A stretch of DNA of 64,000 nt from Portulaca oleracea (GCA_029582165.1 JARFYH010000036.1:1-64000); one strand, 5' to 3'. Positions 34,675 to 48,380 are shown, numbered from the stretch's first letter. The notes: generated by a model from the sequence alone, not told the origin. Numbers and translations are program-made.

Positions 34675-35695
34675 CATTTGAGATGTCATTTTAGCAGGGT
34701 TGACCAAGAAGGCCACAGTCAAACTATTTCCATTGGAGGTTCAGTTACTCCTAGTGTGGATAAATTTTAGTATTTGGGATTTGTCTTGCAAAGCGATGGT
34801 GATATTAGTGAGGATATAACTCACCAGATTGAGGCGGATTGGCGCAAGTGGAATGCAACTTTAGGAGTATTGTTCGATAAGAAGATCCCACCAAAACTTA
34901 AGGCTAAGGTGTATAGCACAGTTATTAGACCAGCTTTATTGTATGGTTCGGAGTCTTGGGCAACAAAGAGAGGGCATTGTCAACAGTTGAAGGTGATAGA
35001 AATGGGAATGGTCCGAAAGACTTGTGTGTTTACCAAGTTGGATAAAATTTGAGAACGAGGTGTGTCGCAATATCTTAGGGTTGTCCTCTATTGAAGATAA
35101 ACTACGTAAGAACAAACTAAGATGGTTTGATCACGTGCACAGAAAGGGTGTGAATGCTCCCATACATAGATGTGAGAGATTGATTGTGCTTCCGCTACTT
35201 TGTCATAGACGTGGAAGGCTTAGGAAGTCTGTGAGGGAGGTGATTAGAGTTGACTTGAAATATATGGGTTTAGTGGACGAATGAGACTGGATATGGGTGT
35301 TGAGTGAGCTAAGGTTAGTGTGTTAGGGTGAATGAGTGAGAGGTTGTTGGTAGGTTGCATTGTCTTTTCTTATTTGTGTGTTTCCGGTGCTCCTCATGAG
35401 TATGTGTATGTAGGTGATTTCCAGGCATGTATGATATGCATAATTAAACACTCATTACTTGGAGTACACATGTATATAGTTTCTTTGTCCCTTGATTGTC
35501 TTGTTCTTTTAGTTCCCCTAACAGTTTTTAAATTGATTATTGAAATGTTCGTTTGCAGTTTGCAAAAAGGTAATTATTTTGGTTCATCGAAATCAACTTC
35601 TTCCTACCCTTTGTGTATTAGGGGAAGACTGCTACATATAGATCTCCCAAACCTCGCATAAGCGAGACTACATTGGGATATGTTGTTGTATATCT
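34675..35695 (+). pseudogene. RTE-type LINE fragment, reverse transcriptase C-terminus
   Basis: Decayed 3' end of an RTE-clade non-LTR retrotransposon. Visible motifs are YLGFVLQSDGDISEDITHQI, KLKAKVYSTVIRPALLYGSE (34774-35052), then in another frame LRKNKLRWFDHVHRKGVNAP and RCERL...LRKSVREVIRVDLKYMGL (35024-35284). A frameshift lies at ~35030. The 3' end (gcgagactacattgggatat then gttgttgta, ~35660-35690) resembles the TTG-repeat end of plant RTE elements. The N-terminal two thirds are missing, as is usual for 5'-truncated copies. Confidence 0.85.
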
Positions 35696-36718
35696 CAAAT
35701 TTAACTCGCTTTAACGGATTAGATTATTTAATCGTGAGTGAGAATTTAACATTAATCGACATAAATTTAATCTGATTAGATATTTGCAAGTTATGAATGT
35801 GGAACCGCTCACCCAAGTGTTCGCTAAAGTAGTACACTAATTAATACTAAATACTTACTTTTTCGTATTGGTTTAGGAGTATAATGACAAAAGCTTAAAA
35901 GGGGTTTTGTTTTGGTCGGCTAGGACGGTGGCTAACACCAAAACCTATAATATAAAAATAAACCTAGGCAAAAAAAAAAGAAGAAAAGAAAAAAGTAACA
36001 TGTAAAAGACGAAAAGGCCCTTGATTGTGGTGCTTGATTCAACATAGGAATGAACGAGGGTTTGGCATTTTCCAGGAGAAAATCCGATGGGATGTCAATA
36101 ATGCCATGTGATGCATACAGAGCACAAGGCATACACGTCGGTGTCACTGTCACAAAGAAAGCTCTCCCTTACTTTTTGCAATCTTGCAATTGTACAGTAG
36201 TATAAACAATCTAATATCTGGGGGGGCCTAATTGACATTTAAATCAATTTACAACAACCACATATAAACCTGGTTGGTTAGTCATGGAGGTGAGCCTCCT
36301 GCCTCCCCCTTTTTATTATGACCACAAACAACTATCAAATACAATCAAAAGGGAAAGCAAATCTCCAGGTTTGAGCGAATTACGTTTGCATTTTTTTAAT
36401 GTGCCTCAAAAAGTAAGTACCAGATCCAGTACTACTGTTGCTTCATGCTCCTGATGAATGATGATTGTGTGCATCATTGATCTCAAGCTCTGGAGTCTCA
36501 ACGTATGTTGATTCATTGGCTTCATCATTGCATATCAACATTGGTTGGCTTCCTTCTCTAAGGTAACCAATATTCTCTCCATCCTAAACTATCATATTCC
36601 ATCTCTTTTACCTTGTGTATTACATTAGGGTATGTCGAATTTATGGATAAAAAGTTAAATTTTGATAAGTAATTTTTAGTAACTTTAGTTAATTTTGGTA
36701 AGTACTGTCAAATTTATC
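35696..36718. other. Intergenic, nothing recognised
   Basis: AT-rich with a few homopolymers (A-run ~35968). No open frame or repeat that I can classify. Confidence 0.4.
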
Positions 36719-36721
36719 ATA

Positions 36722-37020
36722 GGTTCCGTTCTTTTGTGTGGTTCCACACTTCCACGCCGCATTTGTCATATTTTCCACACTTTACTACAATTTTCCTATA
36801 TCATCTACATTTTACCCGACAATCATAACTTTCTCTATCCACCATTTTCTCTCTTGTCACTATTCTTCTTTATTTTTCACATTCTCTCTCCTTACCTATC
36901 ACATCAATCGTTTTTACCACAAATTTTATCATATTTTACCATACCATATCACATTTTCTACAACACTGTCATACCATACCATTTACTGCACCAAGTTTGC
37001 CGCACAAAAAAACAGGGGCC
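36722..37020. mobile_element. MITE related to the GGCCCTGTTCTTTT family, nested
   Basis: A 299 bp unit with ends GGTTCCGTTCTTTTGTG and (reverse complement of right end) GGCCCCTGTTTTTTTGTG, flanked by ATA at 36719-36721 and 37021-37023. The interior is CCAC/TCTC-rich like 2623-2858. It appears to sit inside an older AT-rich element with ggtaa-type words (36660-36715 and 37060-37130). Confidence 0.65.
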
Positions 37021-37023
37021 ATA

Positions 37024-38810
37024 ATATATCAAAATTATTATTTTTTTATTTTTTGAACTTTGGTAAATATTGATAAATTTAAGTAAACATTACCTAACCT
37101 AGTTTACTCGTCAATTTGACACACTCTAAATTAGAAATTGTCAAAGATATCGTCAAAATGAGATAAAAATTTTATTCATTCTGAATAAAAATAAGTATTA
37201 TAATTGTTAAAATTGTAAAATTAGGTAACAAATAAAAAGAGATAAAAAAGTTAAATAATTCAACAAATAAAAAGAGACAAAAGAAGTACCTCTTTAATTA
37301 ACGATTTTATATGAATGCAATTTGTGATAGATAAGTTTAAATACTTCCATAATAGAAGGTGCAAAATGTCTAAGGGTAAGTTTGTATTGGAAAACAAAGA
37401 GGGGAAGGGGATTTTTTTTTATTTTTTTATGGGAGGGGGAGGGGATTAGAAGGGAAGTTCTTAAACATTCTCACCTTATTTATTTTTTTAAATTATTAGA
37501 AGCCATAAAAGGTTGCAATTCACACCAAATATACTACAAATATTAGCAAAAACAGTAAAAACAACATAAAAAAAAACAGCAAATCAAAACCCAACAGCTA
37601 AAGATACAATAAAGAAAACCCGCAAAATAATCACCTAAATTGATAAACACTCCAAGTCAAAGGTCTTGTTGAATTAGAAATTTGAATATTAGTTTGTTGT
37701 TAGTGATAAATTTTTGGATTAATTTGACTTTAACTGCTTTTAACATAAAAGGATGTAAATAATAATCCATGATAAAAATTTTAAACTATAATTTTTATCA
37801 TAAAAATATGTAATACTTTTGTTAAGGTCCAAAAGTTGATTTTATTGGTTTTTTTAAGAACCTGGTTGAACAATTAAATACAACTTATAACAACAATTTA
37901 TCAGATACTACATGCATTAGTAATTATCATTTTGACTTACTCAAATGTTAAATATAAATATCTATTTAAAATTAGAATTCAATTGTATATTCAATTATAA
38001 AGTAATAACAAAAATTCTTATTTTTCATAAAGAGATTCTATTGTTTGCTCGATTAATTGGTAGAAAAAAAATTCCTAAATTGGAGGGAAAAACCAAAAAA
38101 GTCGATAAATACAAGGAAAATGCTATTAACATGTTGACAATATGGCATCATCACAAATGGTAAAAAACAAACATGCTTGGAATAAGAAGATAAAAAAAAT
38201 AGTAAAATCGATGCGGTGGCCGTAAAATGTGTGATGGTCAAAGATGAGAAAGAAAAGGAGCTGTAAAATTGGATGGACGGAGAATTTAAAGAAAATGAGA
38301 ACATAAAAAGAAAATTGCTAATTTCTTCTAGATCCAAAAATAGTATATTTTTTTGGCACCAAAAATAAAACCCAATAAACTCAGCAATGAAATCTTGCCT
38401 TTAGCCGGCCCCCAATATCATTCATTACAATCGTTTTTCTCCTTTGCTATTTGCCTACGCATTCTCTCTCTCTCCCCCCCCCCCCCCTCCCTCTCTTCTC
38501 CCTTACCTTCTCTCTCCTCTCCCCCCCTCGTTTTTTTTTGTTCATTTTTTCTTTGGGGGATATTAAATCTGATAGGACAACAAGCCAAGGGTATTTGTTA
38601 ATTTGGTATGTTGATTGTTGATGATTTTCTTTGCTTTTATCTATCTGTGTTTCATTTATTTTCATTCATTGTCGAGTATGGCCAAAGAAAAATTTTTGAT
38701 TCTCTAATATTATTCGAAAGAAATTTTCTTAATTAGAGCAAGTGGACTCCGTAAAAAGAATCGCCAAAAAAGGTATCAAATTTATCAACAACCCAAAAAC
38801 TCTAAAATAA
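37024..38810. other. Intergenic, AT-rich
   Basis: Nothing coding recognised. There is a polypyrimidine stretch with a C-run at about 38462-38540. The ORFs at 37945-38163 and 38053-38337 are low-complexity. Confidence 0.4.
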
Positions 38811-38812
38811 TA

Positions 38813-39060
38813 CTCCCTTTATCCCAAATAACTTGTCCAAGTTGACTAATTAGGTCAAAATTTTTAAATTTTGATCGTAAATTTATCAAATTATGTGTTG
38901 AGTTATTATATAAGACTATCACTATTAGATTTGTGATGAAAAATATTTTTACCTGAATAAAATTATTAGTCTTGCTAAGATAAAATGTGAAAAATTAGTG
39001 GTGAAAATGTTGTAGACGGTGAAAAAGTAAACTGGAAAAAGTTAATCGGGATGGAGGGAG
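38813..39060. mobile_element. Stowaway MITE (Tc1/mariner)
   Basis: A 248 bp unit beginning CTCCCTTTATCCC and ending GGGATGGAGGGAG, flanked by TA at 38811-38812 and 39061-39062. The ends match the Stowaway consensus CTCCCTCCRTCCC with one or two changes. Non-coding. It lies ~600 bp upstream of the fimbrin ATG. Confidence 0.9.
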
Positions 39061-39597
39061 TATCAAATTATTTTTTTATAAACAAAAAGTGTAAGTCAAT
39101 GAATTGGGTAATTGGGTATTAGTATAAGTTTAAGATATAAATATCTAGTTAATGTGAAATTTCAATTTATTTGGTTGACATATTTATAATGATGATGTGA
39201 AATTTTGTTAAGTTGGTGAATATGTCATTTAATATTTATTTTTATTTTTATTGTTATTTATTTAAATTTTATTATTTTATTTTTCAAAATTACTTATGTA
39301 ATAACAAGTGTATTGGACACCCCTAAATTGAATGTTTGGACCCGCCACTGTTGTCAACTGAATAATGTATATAGGTTTGTACGTTTGTGCATGTTAGTTG
39401 AAACAAACCAGAAGTGTGACTGGTTTTTTGATGGATTTGACCCCATTTACGTACGATGTTTGATGAAGTTTGTAATTTGTGGTGACTTTGTTTTGATTCT
39501 GGAAATATTTACTGCTATTATTAGATTGGATTGGATTGGAATGTATGTGACATTCTGCTGAGACTTTCTCAATTTTATCTGTGATCAGATTTGACAA

Positions 39598-39654
39598 ATA
39601 AAGAGAGAGAGAAAGAGGGAGGGAGGGAGGTAGCGAGGGTGATACTATAATAAG
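39598..39654 (+). promoter_or_regulatory. GA-rich leader of the fimbrin gene
   Basis: aaagagagagagaaagaggg and following purines directly precede the ATG at 39655, which reads aagATGac. Purine-rich 5' untranslated sequence is common in plants; no specific site is claimed. Confidence 0.4.
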
Positions 39655-42600
39655 ATGACTGGGTTTGATGGTGTTGTTGTTTCTGATCCGGCTCTTCAGA
39701 GCCAATTTACTCAGGTCGAACTTCGCAGCCTAAAATCGAAAGTGAGTACCTAACCAAACTTATCCATTTTATTGTTCAGGGTCACTGTGATTCTTTGATA
39801 TCTATAACGGGGTTTCATTGTTTTTAATAGTATACTGCCGTCAAGAATCAAAATGGGAAGGTTACAGTCGCAGATTTGCCACCGATTTTGGCCAGGTTAA
39901 AGGCATTTAGTCAAAGTTTTAAGGAGGATGACATTAAGAGAATTTTGAGTGAATCTGCCTCTGATATGGAGCAGGAAGTTGAGTTTGAGAGCTTCCTTAA
40001 GGTATTGTCCTTGGTTGTTGTTTTATCCACATTGTATAATTAGACATTAATGCATCAATTAGGGGAAAAAAATTATGATTAGAAATTAAATATTCTAAGA
40101 GTTATAATTTGGAGGAGTTACAAGTGTATTAGTTTACATTTTGGGTGAAATAAACATGACTATTTTGAATAGATGTATGTAAGGTTATATTATTGGTAAT
40201 GTCAGGTTCACCTAAACTTCAAAGCCCGAGTAGCTGCCCAAGCTGGTGGCTCAAAGAATTCCTCTGACTTCCTCAAGGCCTCAACAACCACCCAAGTTCA
40301 TACAATTAGTCAATCCGAGAAAGCATTGTATGTTCATCACATCAATAGTTATCTTGGGGATGATCCATTTTTAAGGCAATTTCTTCCCATGGATCCGAAT
40401 AATGATGATCTATTCAACCTAGCAAAAGATGGAGTTCTTCTCTGGTAATTTCCCCAAGTTCAATTCGAGGGTGATTATCACTATTATACTTTTGTAGTTG
40501 TTTGAGTTGTTGATATGTTGAGTTTGGTTTCTTTTGCAGTAAGCTTATAAATGTGGCCGTTCCGGGTACAATTGATGAGAGAACTATAAACACAAAGAGG
40601 GTACTTAATCCTTGGGAGAGGAATGAAAATCACACCCTCTGTCTTAATTCTGCAAAAGCCATTGGATGCACTGTGGTTAACATTGGTCCCCATGACTTGG
40701 TTGAAGGCAGAGTAAGTTTACATGGGCCACCTGGTTGTTTCTTTGAATTGCTAATAAATCAACTTGTTCTCATGAAGAAAACTTGTGTTCTCCAATTGCA
40801 GCCTCACTTGCTTCTTGGGTTAATTTCTCAAATCATTAAGGTATGAGAAGCTTGATGTTTCTTATCAATTAAGACGTCACGGAGATGATCTAATGGTGGA
40901 ATTATAACACTTTTTTTTAATCTCCTTGTTGTTCCAGATACAACTCTTGGCGGATCTCAACCTTAAAAAGACACCTCAACTAGTGGAATTGGCTGATGAT
41001 GCTGATGTAATTCCTTTAGTTCAATTTTTGTTCTTGATAATGTTGTCTTAGCTAGATTATGAATGATACCTAATAATATGGCATTTCACCATGCTTATAG
41101 GACATTGAGGAGCTTATCAGCTTATCCCCAGAGAAGATCTTGCTGAAATGGATGAACTTCCATCTTCAAAAGGCTGGGTACAAGAAAATTCTTACAAACT
41201 TCTCATCAGATGTAAAGGTATCGTCTTAAGGTTTTTTTTTCGTGGAGTTGGTAAATTATCATATGGAGAACATTACTTTAAATTTTACATTCTATGTCGT
41301 AGAAGTAATTCGTTGTGTTTGGCAAGTGTAATTTAGCTTCTACTTACAATCGTTGTGTTGTTGACTTTACTTCTTTGTTATATGGGATATCAATTACTAT
41401 TAAAAATGCTTATTTTGGGATTAAGTTCCAGTTCTACTATCTAAAATCCGGAGTTTAGTTATTATCTTGCGGCGAATTGTTCAATGTTTGTGTCTGTAAC
41501 TCCGCATATATTACTGTATACAGGTTATTTTTCAGCAGTTTTTCTTGTATCCAGCATTTGTTTACAGCTTACACATGTTTCGTTTTAATGAGACTGAGAA
41601 CCTCTTGTGTCGTAAGTAGGCTAAAGAACTTGGTGTAGTCAATTTAGTCCCACTGTATACTCACCATGAACTCTTTCCCTTTGACTTTTTCAACCCATAA
41701 AAAACAAACTAGATAATTTGTTGTTATGTAGTATATCAACCTAATAGTTGCACTAGTGTTATTGTACTTTATTTTTCTGCATCGTTTAGTTATACGTGTT
41801 TGATGCCTTTGCAGGATGGCGAGGCTTATGCGTACCTGCTAAACGTTCTTGCTCCAGAGCATGCTGATCCAGCCACATTAGATGCAAAGGATCCCATTGA
41901 CAGGGCTAATCTGGTTCTTGACCATGCAGAGAGAATGGGATGCAAAAGATACTTGTCTGCCATGGACATTGTTGAAGGCTCTTCGAATTTAAACTTGGCA
42001 TTTATAGCTCAAATATTCAAGATGAGGTGGGTGTCTAGGATTATGTTTATAACCCACGCTGCTTGAGGCTCGGTTTATCTCCAGGTCATATATTATACAT
42101 GCTCACAAATGTGGACGTGTTTTGCAGGAGTGGTCTATCAACGGATGGCAAAAAGGTCTCTTTTGCAGAGATGATGACCGATGATGTGCAAACTTCCAGG
42201 GAAGGAAGGTGCTTCAGATTTTGGATGAACAGTCTTAGCATTGCCACATATGTCAACAGTGTGTTTGAGGATGTCAGAAATGGGTTAGTGTTTCCTTCTA
42301 CTTTGTTTTCCTTGTCTTTTGGGGCTGGGACATGTGGGTTCCTCTCGAGTACTATCGTAGATCCTTCTGTCGTGTTGGTAATTGAATGTGAAGACACTAC
42401 TCTTAGCTTTTAGAGTTCTCTGTTATAGAGTTCGTAGAACTTGCATTATAGCTTGCACCACCGAAAAAATATTGCATTTAGGTAAAATCTTACATTCTGA
42501 GCATGGGGTTTTCTCCTATTGGAGCATATTCTGACTGCATTTTTCTCAATAATGTTTGATCACTCAGATGGGTGCTTCTTGAAGTTTTGGATAAGATATC

Positions 42601-43912
42601 TCCAGGTTGTGTCAACTGGAAGCATGCAACAAGGCCTCCTATTAAAATGCCGTTCAGAAAAGTGGAGAACTGCAATCAAGTTGTTGACATCGGGAAACGA
42701 TTGAAGTTTTCCCTTATCAACGTGGCTGGCAATGACATTGTACAAAGAAACAAAAAGCTAATCCTAGGTATTATTTTCTTTACAAACTTGCCCCAGTTGT
42801 GTTTGTGCTACTCTTCAGCAGTATATGTTTTCTTGGATACTGCTCCATATTGCATGTGTATTATGTTAGAGATTTTTGAACTGTTCTTTCATCCCATTTT
42901 CCTCCTAAGGCTCTCTGTCTCAAATGAGAAATACATAGTTTTCCCATGCTTAGATTGAGACAACCACTTTCTTAGATATAGACTTACCGATAACATTTCT
43001 TGTACTTGTCAGCATTCCTTTGGCAATTGATGAGATACCACATGCTCCAACATTTGAAGAACCTGCGATCTTACTCCCATGGAAAGGAGATCACTGATGC
43101 AGACATCTTGAGTTGGGCAAATAATAAGGTGAAAAGCTCGGGGAGAAGGTCTCGCATAGAGAGCTTCAAGGTTAGTGCCAATCTTCTCATTCCTCTATCT
43201 TGCGGTGCAATTTATCCATAATTTGAGTTTGATTTAAGGATTATGTTGTTCACAGGACAAGACCTTGTCAAACGGATTGTTCTTCCTGGAACTTTTAAGT
43301 GCTGTTGAACCGAGGGTTGTCAATTGGAACCTTGTCACCAAGGGTGAAAAAGGCATGGCCATCGCGACCTTTGATGCTAATCATCTATATCTATGAGAAT
43401 TGGGATGTAGTTACTTTACTGATCTCCTACTTTTCATGATTGCAGAGGAAGACAAGAGACTAAATGCTATTTACATTATCAGTGTTGCTAGAAAGCTTGG
43501 ATGTTCTATCTTCTTATTGCCCGATGACATTATGGAGGTAATTTGGTGAATCTTCCGCTGATCTCTTGTATTTTGTAAATTATTGCTCAATGCATGTTTG
43601 TTTTAGGCTAAAATGATATTGGGGATTTGGTTTGGTGTTTGATTACAGGTAAACCAGAAGATGATCCTAACGTTGACAGCTAGCATCATGTACTGGTGTC
43701 TACAACAGGAGGATGCATCTGAGGCTTCCGCATCGGCCTCCCCAGCTCCCTCAGAGGCTGCCACCACCACTGACATTTCCTCCTCGGCTCCGTCCATCTA
43801 CAGCGAGGACGAGAGCTCCATTTGCGGCGAAATCGCATCCTTGAACATCGACGATGTTGACTCTGACTCTATCGCCTCATCTGTGGCTGAGAATATCGAA
43901 GATGATCAATGA
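39655..43912 (+). CDS. FIM: Fimbrin (plastin), actin-bundling protein, 14 exons, 687 aa
   Basis: Cross-links actin filaments in the cytoplasm through two actin-binding domains. Exons: 39655-39741, 39831-40001, 40206-40444, 40540-40711, 40802-40840, 40938-41006, 41101-41217, 41815-42026, 42128-42283, 42568-42767, 43013-43170, 43256-43343, 43446-43537, 43649-43912; 2064 nt in frame. Residues 1-85 are an EF-hand-like headpiece. Four calponin-homology domains follow: ~123-240 ([38 protein letters not shown]), ~265-370 ([32 protein letters not shown]), ~392-500 ([31 protein letters not shown]), ~510-620 ([34 protein letters not shown]). The tail 625-687 is Ala/Ser then Asp/Glu-rich, as in plant fimbrins. 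Length equals the usual ~687. No lesion is seen; which paralogue is uncertain. Confidence 0.96.
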
Positions 43913-44500
43913 TACAGTTAGAAACAACTCGGGATTGTGGGTCCAATTCGTAACCACAAACCCACCCCCCGCCCCCCACAACCATCAACCAGAGTCAGTT
44001 GAGTTTTATAGGGGACAACAACTTGGTTAAAAAGGGTGCAAGAGGGGGACGATGAGGGTCTTTTTGTGTTTGTTGAGAAAGGATAAGGATTAAGGAGCTA
44101 TGTAATTTGATTTCCTCTACTGATCCCCAATATATACAAGTCTGTTTCCTGAGTTGCAACTTTGTAAACAGGTCTCTACATATGTTAATTTTGTACTCAC
44201 CTTGGCATGGCAGACAGATTGAGTGTATATCATTGGTGATGTATGTGTGTATTTCACGGTCCTCTTATGAAATGGGAGAGGGGGTCTGCTCTAAATTTCA
44301 AGCTGATTTTGTGTTTATCGATATGGCTTATATGTATGGTATAAACCTAACTTTTGAGAAATATTGGAATTGGAATTTTATAGATTTAAATGAATGAGAT
44401 TGAGGTTGCTCTGTTATCTTCGTGCCATTCAAATATGCTCCTTCAGAAGTTTGGTATATGGCGACGGGGGGGCATTGGTCTTGAATGACACTAATGCAAG
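43913..44500 (+). other. Fimbrin 3' untranslated region and spacer
   Basis: Begins with a C-rich stretch (ccaccccccgccccccaca, ~43960-43980), then ordinary 3' sequence to about 44400. No gene. Confidence 0.5.
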
Positions 44501-45190
44501 AACTACTTTTTTTTATTTTTTTGTTTTTGTTTTTTTACAAAGGTAAGCGGGTACGAGGCAGACTACCGATGTCTTCTCACAAGAAATTGGTCCGCCCTAT
44601 CAAGATTAACTAGATTACAAAGATTGGTATTATTAAGGATTGTCATATCTTCACCAACCCCTCTGGAGTGTCCTTGATTAGCTAACCAATCAGCGGCCGC
44701 GTTAGCCTCGCGGTAAATATGAGAAATTTTAACTTCTTGAAACCGCTGAAGAAGAATTTGAGCATCCAGAATAAGACCTTTGATTTGCCACGGAATTTTA
44801 TAGTTACCCTTTAGAGCCTGGATAACCTAGACTTTCAATGTAAACTTGCATGGAAAATTTTAACCGGAGACTCACTCTGGGCAAAAGTAATGTTTCAAAA
44901 ATACCTTAGATCAACAGATCTATTTTCGTACAACAGTAAGAATACGGATTCTCCAGTTTGGAGAAATCTGTTGAAATTTCGGGATATTCTAAAATAGAGC
45001 TTAAGATGGAGAGTCGGAAATGGTAAATCCATTAACTTTTCGAAAGACAATTGGATCAATGACAAACCACTGCAAGATTTGTGTGGGCAGAGAGGGGTAG
45101 ATGATGAGGATATAACTGTTGATAAGTTTATTACTCAAGCTAAAACTTGAGATATAGGAAAACTGAATAGCTTAATTGGTGACCCTGTTA
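44500..45190. pseudogene. LINE tail with inverted 5' half (twin-priming structure)
   Basis: A T-rich run at 44506-44535 marks an A tail on the minus strand. From there to ~44830 the minus strand encodes an RNase H end (SHIYREANAAADWLANQGHS). From ~44830 to 45185 the plus strand encodes an upstream piece of the same kind of ORF2, the thumb region (LAWKILTGDSLWAKVMFQKY, SPVWRNLLKFRDILK, LRWRVGNGKSINFSKDNWI). The two halves therefore face opposite ways. This fits one LINE insertion with a 5' inversion, or two independent fragments. Confidence 0.75.
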
Positions 45191-47047
45191 TTATTACACT
45201 ATGACCTTCTCTTGTAGTCCTATGTTATCATTTACTTCCCCCTTTTTTCTTTTTCTTTTTTTAATTTCAAAAAGCATATTTTCAAAATGCCTATCAGATT
45301 ACGTTTGTGATTTTCAGCTTTTTCAACAAGAATAATGTAGAAGTGTAGGAGCTGACCTTTGGGTTTTATTTAAAAAAATAACTTAATTATTTTGATAAAA
45401 CATTAATTCTTGCAATAACAGTTCTTTTAGTATGAATCTTGCATACGTGGAATTTTGGGATATCTGAATGCAAGTCGTCTTACTTTGATAATACAAGCAT
45501 TACTGTTTGCTTGGGGACTAATTCTAATAGCTAGACCAAGAAAGAAAAATATCTTCAAGAAATAAATAGAATACAAAAATATATATTAATGAGCAATGAA
45601 TAAGCACTAACAGATAAAGGAAATAAAATATGAATCTTAAAAATAAAAATATTACAATAAATGGAATAAAATCAATTAATAGTTGTATGAAACAAAGTAT
45701 CAATTATAAAACAAATAAATAATAAATAAGTAATAACAAGGCATAAAATAAAATAAAAAAACTTTTGGTACAATGGCATGAAGATTGAAGATCTTGTAGA
45801 AGTAACAATGGACCATGATAACTTTTATTAATATTTTCACACTTTTGTAACTTTTATTAATATTTTCTTTAATACCTATATTTATCAATTATAATAATAT
45901 AATGCTTATTAGTTAGGTGAAAAAATATAATTATAGCCTAATTTTATCAATCATAGTAGAAAATCCAAATTTTATACATAGTTTTATATTTATGAAATAA
46001 ATATAAATAAAATAATTATTTTTAAATTGTTTATAAGTTGTAGTAACCCAGAAAATAATGAAACATACCTTTAGAATGATTTAAATACACTTATATTTCA
46101 CTTTATTAGTGATTTAAAAGAAATGCAAGATGGTTAAGAGTCATCTTGTGTCAAGATGTTTATCATTTTCGAGCAACAATATACAATGTCGAAGCATTGG
46201 GCTAAACAACTGACTATCCAATTTCCGCAACTGTAATTCTTGTCTTCCCCGAATTTCGATATCCGTCGTATCTATTAATATATAATAGTAGTATCTTTGA
46301 ATTTTGAAATCATCACTTGTGAGTGAATTTCGGTCTTTCTAGTCAATGAGAATTTAGAGAAATAAAAATTAGTAACCACGTTTTCCGCCCATAAAAAATA
46401 CAGTATTTTACCCAAAATCAAACTCTAAACCTTTGCACTTATTATCCCTTGAATTTTGCAGTTATAACCACCTTCAATCTTTGATTTTATTATCTCTTGA
46501 TTTCTACAGTTATAACCACCTCCAATATTTGATTTTTTTGCAATTATAACTCTTTACATTTATCCCCATCAACAGAGATAGGCTTCTTGACAGTTTTAGA
46601 GTCGTCTCCCCATCTATGTCCTTTCACGCTCCTCTTTGTCTCACTCCTCTTTTCAGACTCGCCAAAACGCCCAGTTCAGAAACCATCCCTCCTATTCCTG
46701 TTGGTGACCATTATTGACAATCCATGAAATATAAAGTCATCATCATTGCCTGATTGTCGATGCTTATTTGCATTTTGCATCGTCATTGTCTGATGATACA
46801 ATGAGGTTTAGTGAAGGCAATGATGACGACTTCCCCAACACAACTATTAAATTATAAGTGTTGACATTAAAGTCGCAAACTACTTCCATTTTGGTGGTTA
46901 ATCTTAAAGGTAATTGGTCCAGCTTAATAAAATGTCAAACATCAATGGTGTTTTGAATGAGTTTTGACAAACAAAATTTCGTAAGATTTTGGTGCTTACA
47001 CATATTTTTATTTTTGTTTTCTTCTTAGTTTTTTTTTTTTACGTAAT
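45191..47047. other. Intergenic, AT-rich, short tandem repeat
   Basis: At 46430-46560 a ~55-60 bp unit repeats about three times (ttgaattttgcagttataac / ttgatttctacagttataac / tttttttgcaattataactc). No coding sequence recognised. Confidence 0.5.
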
Positions 47048-48380
47048 TGTAAGTGCATAATTTGCTCCTGTTTCTAGGGTACTTTAATGGTAGAATTAGG
47101 GTGGTTTTAGGCCGAAAATGTATATAATCTTCCCCATTTATCTATTTATGCATGGTCTTTGCGTTTTTGGTGTTAATTTGCATATTTAGGAGCAAAACAT
47201 GGGCTTTATGAACAAATCTAGCAAGACCAAGAGCACCACGGGCTTCAACCACTGTTGAACAAATCGTGTTAAAAATTTCAGGAGAAACCGACCAAGAAAG
47301 CGCAAGGCAACGCCTACCACGATCTGCCCGAGGTGGCCACCACGGACTATGGTGGCTGTTGACTTTGCGCAGTGACGGTTATTTCTGGCGTAGATAAAAA
47401 TGGAAGAATAGAGAGGCAACAGATCATCAAATTTTCCCAACAAAAAGAAGAGAGTTCTTGAGTATTTTCATCACAAATTACCTCCATCCACCATCCACCA
47501 TCGAGAATCGAATCGAAGAACTCAAAAGATCGAGGTTCGAGAAGAAACGCGCGACACTTGTGAAGACAATTCCGCTCGGAGATCGAGAGACTTTACTGAA
47601 TCCGCCTCACTGTTTACTCTACTCTTTTCGCATTTCTATCTTAGTTTCAAGATTTGATTGTCATGATTAGAACGCATTTCATGTTTTCAATGACTATTAG
47701 CGAGTAAATTTCGTTCTTTCTAAGGTTTTACGAAGCGAAACTATGGTGTTTTGATTAGAATATTATTAGTTTGTGTTTGAATTCTTGATTGAATCAATAG
47801 AAGGTTGTGTTTTTCATGCTTATAAGTGTTCTTAAGGCCTTGGATTCTTGTAATTTCGAGATTAACATGAGAAATACCGAAAGGTGAATTAGGATAATCT
47901 GACTACCAACCTTTTTGCATATATTTGCGAAATTTGAGAAAAGAGTAATAAACTAGGGAATCAATTTGGTAACCTGACCTTCAGGACCTTCAATTCTGAT
48001 TAATTTGAAGAGCATACGAAAATTGTTTATTAGGTTGATTAGGATAATTCTATTTAGCATCGAAAGAGCGATAGGATTCAGAGGTTTTTGATTTTTGATT
48101 CGTTTGAGAACTTCATTGCACAAGCTGAAAACCTATTTATCAAACCCTTTTGTTAGGTAAGTAAACCCCTAGAAGTCTTCATCCATCGATTTACCCTAGA
48201 CTCAATTCTTTTTGTTGGCTTTAGTTTCTATTAGCTTATAAAAAACTTGCAAAATATCGAAAAACCCGATTGGCTTAGCAATTAGGTAGAGGGCTAGTAC
48301 ATTGCGCTGTTAGACTGAGTTCCTGTGGGATCGACCTTGACGTGCTACATCGTACCCGTGCGCTTGCGGCCCTGTCAGTC
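47048..48380 (+). mobile_element. LTR, Athila/Tat-like (Ty3/gypsy), probably solo
   Basis: Starts near TGTAAGTGCATAATTTGCTC and ends with cctgtgggatcgaccttgac and gtgcgcttgcggccctgtca, typical of Athila/Tat-type LTR 3' ends. The middle contains R/U5-like sequence with short open frames (47458-47670) that are not genes. I could not confirm a target duplication, so both ends are approximate. No gag-pol lies alongside. Confidence 0.55.

Noticed and set aside
44500..45190. A functional RNase H gene
   Set aside because: Only the last ~60 residues are visible and the upstream half is inverted; it is a LINE remnant.
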